This document shows, one piece after another, positions 4,997-9,231 of a DNA stretch of 9,231 nucleotides. The stretch lies in the NCBI GenBank assembly GCA_001779455.1, contig MFKE01000016.1, positions 3,448 through 12,678 on the forward strand, read 5' to 3'. The notes under the pieces were generated by a model. It saw only the letters and a list, made by a program, of their open reading frames with translations. It ran no database searches and had not been told where the DNA came from. The position numbers and the translations under genes are program-made. Within the stretch, counting starts at the first letter, position 1. Every line of letters begins with the position of its first letter. Source of the stretch: Candidatus Gottesmanbacteria bacterium RIFOXYB1_FULL_47_11 (GTDB taxonomy: Bacteria; Patescibacteriota; Microgenomatia; UBA10105; UBA927).

Positions 4997-7132
4997 ATGG
5001 CAGGACAACCGACAACTATAACAACAGAGCAGCGGGATATACCGCTTGAAAAGGTGCGCAATATCGGTATTATCGCGCACATTGATGCGGGTAAAACTAC
5101 AACTACCGAGCGCATCCTTTATTACACCGGCCGCAGCTACAAAATCGGTGACATTGATGAGGGCACGACCCAGATGGACTGGATGGAGCAGGAGCGCGAG
5201 CGGGGTATTACCATTGTTTCGGCCGCAACGACCACATTCTGGAAAGGATTCCGCTTCAACATTATCGACACTCCCGGTCATGTAGATTTTACCGCAGAAG
5301 TAGAACGGTCCCTCCGGGTTCTTGACGGCGGCATTACGGTATTGGATGCGGAAGAGGGCGTACAGTCACAGTCTGAGACCGTTTGGCATCAGGCGGACAA
5401 ATACCGCGTCCCCAGGCTTTGTTTCATCAATAAGATGGATAAATTGGGTGCAGATTTCCGTGCCACGATCAAATCGATTGAAGAGCGGCTCGGCGCGCGC
5501 ACCGCGGCCATGGTCGTGCCGATCGGCCGGGAAAATACATTCAAGGGTGTTATCGATCTGTTGACCCGCAAGGCCTATGTCTGGAATTCGGATGATCTGG
5601 GCGCTCACCCGGACGAAGTAGAAATCCCCGCAGACCTCAAAGACGAAGTAGAGAAGTCCCGCATGGCGCTTATTGAACGCATTTCCGAAACGGATGATGC
5701 GCTCCTTGAGAAGTTTTTAGAGGGTGTCGAGCCGTCCGTAGATGAGCTTAAGGGGGCCCTGCGCCGGGCGGTTATTGCCTACAAACTCGTCCCGATTTAT
5801 GCAGGATCAAGCCTCCGAAACAAAGGTGTCCAGCCGCTTCTTGATGCGGTTGTTGATTACCTTCCGAGTCCCCTGGATCTTCCGCCGGTAAACGGAACGG
5901 TTCCCAATACGGAAGAAAAAATAACCCGCAATCGCACTAAAGATGAACCGTTTGCCGGTCTTGCATTTAAAATTCAGATTGATCCGCATGTGGGGAAACT
6001 CACCTATGTGCGTATTTACTCCGGAAAATTGGAGTCGGGAAGCTATGCATATAATTCGTCAAAGGGCGCCACGGAGCGTGTGGGCCGTTTGCTTCTAATG
6101 CATGCCAATCAGCGGGAGGAAATTAAAGAAGCATTTGCCGGAGAAATCGTTGCTGTTGTCGGTTTTAAAGATACGATCACCGGGGACACGATTTGTGACA
6201 AAGATACGCCGATTGTGCTTGAAAAAATTACCTTCCCTGATCCGGTTATTTCCCTTGCCATTGAACCCAAGACCAAAAATGATCAGGAGCGGATGGGGTA
6301 TGCACTCCAGCGGCTTTCGGAAGAGGATCCGACGTTTAAGATCAAATCGAATCTCGAAACCAACCAGACGATTATCTGGGGCATGGGCGAGCTGCATTTG
6401 GAAATATTGGTTGACCGTATGAAGCGTGAATTTAAAGTAGAAGCCAATGTCGGCGCGCCGCAGGTGGCGTACAAAGAAACAATTAAAACCGAATCGGAAG
6501 GCGAAGGGAAGTATATCCGTCAGTCCGGAGGACGCGGACAGTACGGACACTGCTTTATCCGTGTTGCGCCCAAAGGACGCGGCGAGGGGTATGAGTGGAT
6601 TAACGAAATCAAAGGCGGGGCCATCCCGAAAGAGTTTATTGCTCCTATTGAAAAAGGAATTAAGGAAGCCATGGAAAACGGTGTCATTGCCGGATACCCC
6701 TTGGTTGACATGGCCGTTACCCTATACGACGGAACGTACCATGATGTTGATTCATCTGAGGTTGCCTTCAAAATTGCCGGCTCTATGGCTCTCCAGAATG
6801 CGGTAAAGCAGGCGGCGGCAGTGCTTTTGGAGCCCATCATGAAGGTCGAGGTAACGACCCCGGATGAGTTTATGGGAGATGTGATCGGCGATCTGGGCGC
6901 CAAACGCAGCCAGATTCTGGGTACAACCAAACGGGGCTTTGTGACGGTCATTCTTGCTATGGTTCCCCTGGCTGAGCTTTCCGGGTACGCCACCACGCTC
7001 CGCAGCATGAGCAAAGGCCGCGCCACCTACTACATGGAACCCTCCCATTACGAAGAAGTCCCGCGTAATATTCAGGAGAAGATTATAGAGCGCGAAGGCC
7101 GTGTTACCGGCGCCGCAGCAAACCGATCGTAA
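4997..7132 (+). CDS. fusA: Elongation factor G
   Basis: EF-G is the GTPase that drives tRNA-mRNA translocation and, with RRF, ribosome recycling. From ATG at 4997 it has 711 residues. The GTPase motifs are complete: AHIDAGKT (27-34), RGITI (69-73), DTPGH (91-95, catalytic H95) and NKMD (145-148). Later domains are intact: GQYGH and the YHDVDSSE loop at the tip of domain IV (H582 matches E. coli H583), then domain V ending with YATTLRSMSKGRATYYMEPSHYEEVP. A GTG at 4979 in the same frame would add six hydrophobic residues (MAVFII), but it lies within the leader hairpin and breaks the usual N-terminus, so I reject it. No Shine-Dalgarno precedes the ATG. The gene is separated from rpsG by five accessory genes and followed by tuf after 93 nt that contain a second promoter. 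Confidence 0.99.
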   Translation: MAGQPTTITTEQRDIPLEKVRNIGIIAHIDAGKTTTTERILYYTGRSYKIGDIDEGTTQMDWMEQERERGITIVSAATTTFWKGFRFNIIDTPGHVDFTAEVERSLRVLDGGITVLDAEEGVQSQSETVWHQADKYRVPRLCFINKMDKLGADFRATIKSIEERLGARTAAMVVPIGRENTFKGVIDLLTRKAYVWNSDDLGAHPDEVEIPADLKDEVEKSRMALIERISETDDALLEKFLEGVEPSVDELKGALRRAVIAYKLVPIYAGSSLRNKGVQPLLDAVVDYLPSPLDLPPVNGTVPNTEEKITRNRTKDEPFAGLAFKIQIDPHVGKLTYVRIYSGKLESGSYAYNSSKGATERVGRLLLMHANQREEIKEAFAGEIVAVVGFKDTITGDTICDKDTPIVLEKITFPDPVISLAIEPKTKNDQERMGYALQRLSEEDPTFKIKSNLETNQTIIWGMGELHLEILVDRMKREFKVEANVGAPQVAYKETIKTESEGEGKYIRQSGGRGQYGHCFIRVAPKGRGEGYEWINEIKGGAIPKEFIAPIEKGIKEAMENGVIAGYPLVDMAVTLYDGTYHDVDSSEVAFKIAGSMALQNAVKQAAAVLLEPIMKVEVTTPDEFMGDVIGDLGAKRSQILGTTKRGFVTVILAMVPLAELSGYATTLRSMSKGRATYYMEPSHYEEVPRNIQEKIIEREGRVTGAAANRS

Positions 7133-7133
7133 G

Positions 7134-7184
7134 GAAGCTATTGTCAAGCGCGCGGAAGCTGTGGTACAATACCAACACGAAGCT
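7134..7184 (+). repeat. Three GAAGCT repeats around the tuf promoter
   Basis: GAAGCT occurs at 7134-7139, 7155-7160 and 7179-7184, with start-to-start spacings of 21 and 24 bp. One lies just before the -35, one in the spacer and one just past the predicted +1. The first two extend to GGAAGCT, and the first and third to GAAGCTA. They could be binding sites on one DNA face, or chance. Confidence 0.4.
7141..7174 (+). promoter_or_regulatory. tuf promoter, extended and palindromic -10
   Basis: TTGTCA (7141-7146, 5 of 6) and TACAAT (7165-7170, 5 of 6) are 18 bp apart, with TGG directly before the -10 (extended -10). It is the best promoter match in the window. The -10 is centred in the perfect hyphenated palindrome TGGTA-CAA-TACCA (7162-7174). 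The predicted +1 is A7177, giving a leader of about 49 nt. Confidence 0.75.
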
Positions 7185-7195
7185 AAGCAATTAGC
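7182..7195 (+). promoter_or_regulatory. tuf leader hairpin with GNRA tetraloop
   Basis: GCTAA and TTAGC form a perfect 5-bp stem closed by the GNRA tetraloop GCAA, about 5 nt from the predicted mRNA 5' end, followed by the AU-rich GTTATTATTTATTG. It may protect the 5' end or take part in control. Confidence 0.45.
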
Positions 7196-7214
7196 CGTTA
7201 TTATTTATTGTCAT

Positions 7215-7221
7215 AAGGAGG
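7215..7221 (+). promoter_or_regulatory. Strong Shine-Dalgarno of tuf
   Basis: AAGGAGG lies 4 nt before the ATG at 7226. It is the only full Shine-Dalgarno in the window and fixes the tuf start. Confidence 0.9.
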
Positions 7222-7225
7222 ATGT

Positions 7226-8413
7226 ATGGCAGACCAAGCAAAATTTAATCGGACAAAACCACATTTGAATATCGGGACAATCGGGCACGTTGACCATGGA
7301 AAAACGACCCTTACGTCCGCAATTACCCACGTCCTTGCCAAACAAGGTCTTGCCAAAGCCCTCAAATACGAAGAAATTGACAGCGCTCCGGAGGAAAAAG
7401 CCCGAGGCGTCACTATCAACATTCATCATTCCGAATACGAAACGACCAAACGCCACTATGCGCACATTGATGCACCGGGTCATGCTGATTACATCAAAAA
7501 CATGATCACGGGCGCGGCACAGATGGACGGCGCGATCCTCGTGGTATCGGCGCCCGACGGTCCCATGCCGCAGACCCGTGAGCACATTTTGCTTGCCAAG
7601 CAAGTGAACGTGCCGGCAATTGTTGTTTTTATGAACAAATGCGACATGGTGCAAGATCCGGAACTTCTGGATCTTGTCGAAATGGAAGTACGTGAGCTTC
7701 TGACCAAAAACGGATTCCCTGGAGACAAAGTTCCGGTTATCCGCGGCAGCGCCCTCAAGGCTCTGCAGGGAGATGCGGAAGCAGAAAAACAGATTCAAAA
7801 GCTGATGGATACGGTTGATGAATATGTCCCGACACCCGTGCGTGAGCTTGAGAAGCCGTTTTTGATGCCCATTGAAGACATCTTTTCCATTAAAGGCCGC
7901 GGAACAGTTGTTACCGGCCGGGTTGAGCGGGGACGCATCAAAGTGAACGATGCAATTGAGATTGTCGGTATCCGCGCAACACAGCAAAGTGTTGTTACGG
8001 GCGTTGAGATGTTCCGTAAACTATTGGATGAAGGACAAGCCGGCGACAACGTCGGAATTCTCCTTCGCGGGATTGAAAAAGACCAGGTGGAGCGCGGACA
8101 AGTGTTGGCGGCTGTCGGGTCCGTGAAGCCGCATACGGAATTTGAGGCGGAAGTATATATTCTTGCCAAAGAAGAAGGCGGCAGACACACACCGTTCTTT
8201 ACGGGATATCGGCCGCAGTTTTACATCCGGACAACCGATGTAACCGGAGAGGCAACCTTGCCCACCGGTGTTGAAATGGTGATGCCCGGCGACAAAACCA
8301 AGATGACGGTCAAACTTATCGTTCCTGTTGCTCTTGAAGAGGGCTTGAGGTTTGCCATCCGTGAAGGTGGCCATACGGTAGGGGCCGGAGTCATTACGAA
8401 AGTTATTGCCTAA
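7226..8413 (+). CDS. tuf: Elongation factor Tu
   Basis: EF-Tu carries aminoacyl-tRNA to the ribosomal A site as a GTP complex. The 395-residue protein is full length. GTPase motifs: GHVDHGKT (20-27), RGVTI with T63 (E. coli T61), DAPGH (82-86, catalytic H86 = E. coli H84), NKCD (137-140) and SALK (175-178). Domain II has GRGTVVTGRVERG, and domain III has HTPFFTGYRPQFYIRTTDVTGE and the GLRFAIREGG end. Two differences from common sequences: Ala in place of Cys in D-C-PGH, and His (H383) for the arginine in REGGRTVGAG (E. coli R381). It has its own promoter and the strongest ribosome-binding site in the window, fitting one of the most abundant proteins in the cell. rpsJ starts 36 nt downstream, so the str and S10 operons probably continue as one unit here. 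Confidence 0.99.
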   Translation: MADQAKFNRTKPHLNIGTIGHVDHGKTTLTSAITHVLAKQGLAKALKYEEIDSAPEEKARGVTINIHHSEYETTKRHYAHIDAPGHADYIKNMITGAAQMDGAILVVSAPDGPMPQTREHILLAKQVNVPAIVVFMNKCDMVQDPELLDLVEMEVRELLTKNGFPGDKVPVIRGSALKALQGDAEAEKQIQKLMDTVDEYVPTPVRELEKPFLMPIEDIFSIKGRGTVVTGRVERGRIKVNDAIEIVGIRATQQSVVTGVEMFRKLLDEGQAGDNVGILLRGIEKDQVERGQVLAAVGSVKPHTEFEAEVYILAKEEGGRHTPFFTGYRPQFYIRTTDVTGEATLPTGVEMVMPGDKTKMTVKLIVPVALEEGLRFAIREGGHTVGAGVITKVIA

Positions 8414-8436
8414 CAAAGGCGACAGTACGCTCTTTG
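8414..8436 (+). promoter_or_regulatory. Hairpin between tuf and rpsJ
   Basis: CAAAGGCG (8414-8421) pairs with CGC (8428-8430) and CTTTG (8432-8436) around ACAGTA, with one bulged T: 8 bp in all, starting right after the tuf stop. No U-run follows (AGAGATTTCAATT), so it is not a classic terminator. It may be an mRNA processing or stability element and ends beside the weak GAGAG before rpsJ. Confidence 0.4.
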
Positions 8437-8449
8437 AGAGATTTCAATT

Positions 8450-8758
8450 ATGCCGAAAGGACGCATACGAGTACGGCTTAAGGCCTATGACAGCAGGATT
8501 ATAGATGACTGTTGTCAGAAAATATTGGATACCGCAGTGCGAACGGGCGCCCGTGTTGTGGGACCCATCCCGCTGCCGACTGACCATGAACACTTTAATG
8601 TCGCACGCAGTCCTTTCATCGACCGTAATAGCCGTGAAGATTTTATGATCCGGACACATAAGCGTCTTATCGATATCATCGAACCGACGGATAAAACGAT
8701 TGACCAGCTTATGCACTTGGATTTGCCGGCTGGGGTAGATGTAGAAATCAAAATGTAG
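8450..8758 (+). CDS. rpsJ: 30S ribosomal protein S10
   Basis: S10 is a 30S head protein and, as NusE in E. coli, a partner of NusB in antitermination. The 102-residue length is normal. The conserved blocks are RIRVRLKAYDSRIID (5-19), RTGARVVGPIPLPT (31-44), the loop ending near SPFIDRNSRE (54-63), IRTHKRLIDIIEPTDKTID (67-85) and LDLPAGVDVEIKM (90-102). ATG at 8450 gives the standard N-terminus (MPKGRIRVRL). GAGAG at 8436-8440 is a partial Shine-Dalgarno, 9 nt upstream. As first gene of the usual S10 operon it would be followed by rplC within a few bases. Here 73 nt lie between them and contain a terminator-like hairpin, so rpsJ may be transcribed partly apart from the rest of the operon. Confidence 0.99.
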   Translation: MPKGRIRVRLKAYDSRIIDDCCQKILDTAVRTGARVVGPIPLPTDHEHFNVARSPFIDRNSREDFMIRTHKRLIDIIEPTDKTIDQLMHLDLPAGVDVEIKM

Positions 8759-8801
8759 GGATACTTTGGTATTACGTATGCCAAAAGTCTCGGATGAGTT
8801 C

Positions 8802-8829
8802 AAGCGACCTCAACCGGGGTCGTTTTTTT
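8802..8829 (+). terminator. Terminator-like hairpin abutting the rplC start
   Basis: The core stem CGACCT/GGGTCG (8805-8810/8817-8822; last pair T-G) closes a CAACCG loop, and three more pairs including one G-U extend it through AAG/TTT. Seven T's (8823-8829) follow, ending 2 nt before the rplC ATG. This is the form of an intrinsic terminator; at this place it may be an attenuator that sets expression of rplC and the rest of the S10 operon. Confidence 0.7.
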
Positions 8830-8831
8830 AT

Positions 8832-9231
8832 ATGATTAACGCAATTTTAGGTTCCAAACTTGGACAATCACAAGCCTTTTCGGAGGCCGGGATTCGTATT
8901 CCGGTAACCATGATACAGGCGGGTCCGTGCTGGATTACACAGAAAACCGGTACGAGTATTCAGCTTGGATTCGGCACCATTAAAAATATTTCGAAGGCAG
9001 AAGTGGGACATATCAAAAAAGCGGGGCTAGACAAAAAGCTCCGTTTTTTACGCTCGTTCCAATTACGTAACGTAAGTGACGTAGGTGACGTATCTGTAGG
9101 ATCAGAAGTAAAACTCGGGGACGTGCTTGTTGCGGGGGATTATGTGACCGTTACGGGCGTATCCAAGGGCAAAGGGTTTGCCGGCGTGGTCAAGCGGCAC
9201 GGATTTGCCGGAGGACCCAGGACACATGGTC
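8832..9231 (+). CDS. rplC: 50S ribosomal protein L3 (partial, N-terminal part)
   Basis: L3 binds 23S rRNA near the peptidyl transferase centre and is an early assembly protein. The window holds 133 codons with no stop; the gene runs off the right edge. The N-terminus MINAILGSKLGQSQAF matches the typical start of L3 (MIGLVGKKVGMT in E. coli), and VTGVSKGKGFAGVVKRHGFAGGPRTHG (about 107-133) is the diagnostic core before the loop that reaches the active centre. I prefer ATG at 8832 because it gives the family's usual N-terminus. However, an ATG at 8778 is in frame and open throughout; it would add 18 residues (MPKVSDEFKRPQPGSFFY) by reading through the terminator hairpin. Neither start has a convincing Shine-Dalgarno. 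Confidence 0.97.
   Translation, partial: MINAILGSKLGQSQAFSEAGIRIPVTMIQAGPCWITQKTGTSIQLGFGTIKNISKAEVGHIKKAGLDKKLRFLRSFQLRNVSDVGDVSVGSEVKLGDVLVAGDYVTVTGVSKGKGFAGVVKRHGFAGGPRTHG

Noticed and set aside
9064..9092. Repetitive GTGACGTAG-GTGACGTA and ACGTAACGTAA in rplC
   Set aside because: The repeat is only two short units, in coding sequence for an ordinary L3 segment (NVSDVGDVSVG).

Overview
The window carries the join between the end of rpoC, the str operon (rpsL, rpsG, fusA, tuf) and the start of the S10 operon (rpsJ, rplC), all on the + strand. It most resembles a Candidate Phyla Radiation (Patescibacteria) genome, perhaps Microgenomates. I infer this from the style of the proteins: a CvpA-CAP fusion, an S12 with a lengthened N-terminal part, compact genes, and few Shine-Dalgarno sites. 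No database search was possible. TGA ends at least three genes (rpsL, the SRPBCC-like gene and the membrane gene), so the TGA=Gly code of Gracilibacteria/SR1 is excluded. GC is near 50% in the translation genes by sample counts and clearly lower in part of the accessory block.

Layout: 1-1032 is the 3' part of rpoC. rpsL (1040-1477) and rpsG (1499-1972) follow closely. The str operon is then interrupted by about 3 kb of accessory genes: a small exported or anchored four-cysteine protein (2017-2376); a CvpA-like membrane protein fused to a CAP/SCP domain (2378-3358), one base downstream; an unrecognised AT-rich gene on the - strand (3377-4096); and, divergent from it, an SRPBCC/START-like protein (4159-4542) overlapping a four-helix membrane protein (4539-4931). 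The translation genes then resume: fusA (4997-7132), tuf (7226-8413), rpsJ (8450-8758) and the first 133 codons of rplC (8832 to the window end). No stretch over 300 bases lacks a gene. I see no tRNA, rRNA, CRISPR, IS element or attachment site.

Regulation is the most interesting layer. fusA and tuf each have a good candidate promoter, and in both the -10 hexamer TACAAT sits at the centre of a perfect 13-bp hyphenated palindrome (TAGTA-CAA-TACTA and TGGTA-CAA-TACCA) whose arms differ by a compensatory change. Their predicted leaders of about 45-50 nt each carry a hairpin; the fusA hairpin is followed by a U-rich tract that runs almost to the start codon. A textbook terminator-like hairpin with seven T's also ends 2 nt before the rplC ATG. 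In contrast, the accessory genes at 2017 and 4159 have -10 hexamers placed so that transcription would start at or next to the start codon, and the - strand gene is nearly leaderless. Only tuf has a full Shine-Dalgarno sequence.

The translation genes supply RNA polymerase beta', ribosomal proteins S12, S7, S10 and L3, and the two main elongation GTPases. The inserted genes look like envelope or unknown functions and have no evident mechanistic tie to translation. I found no clear new defence or mobile system. The best leads are the shared promoter palindromes, the hairpins abutting start codons, the altered RpoC trigger loop, and the inserted cassette.
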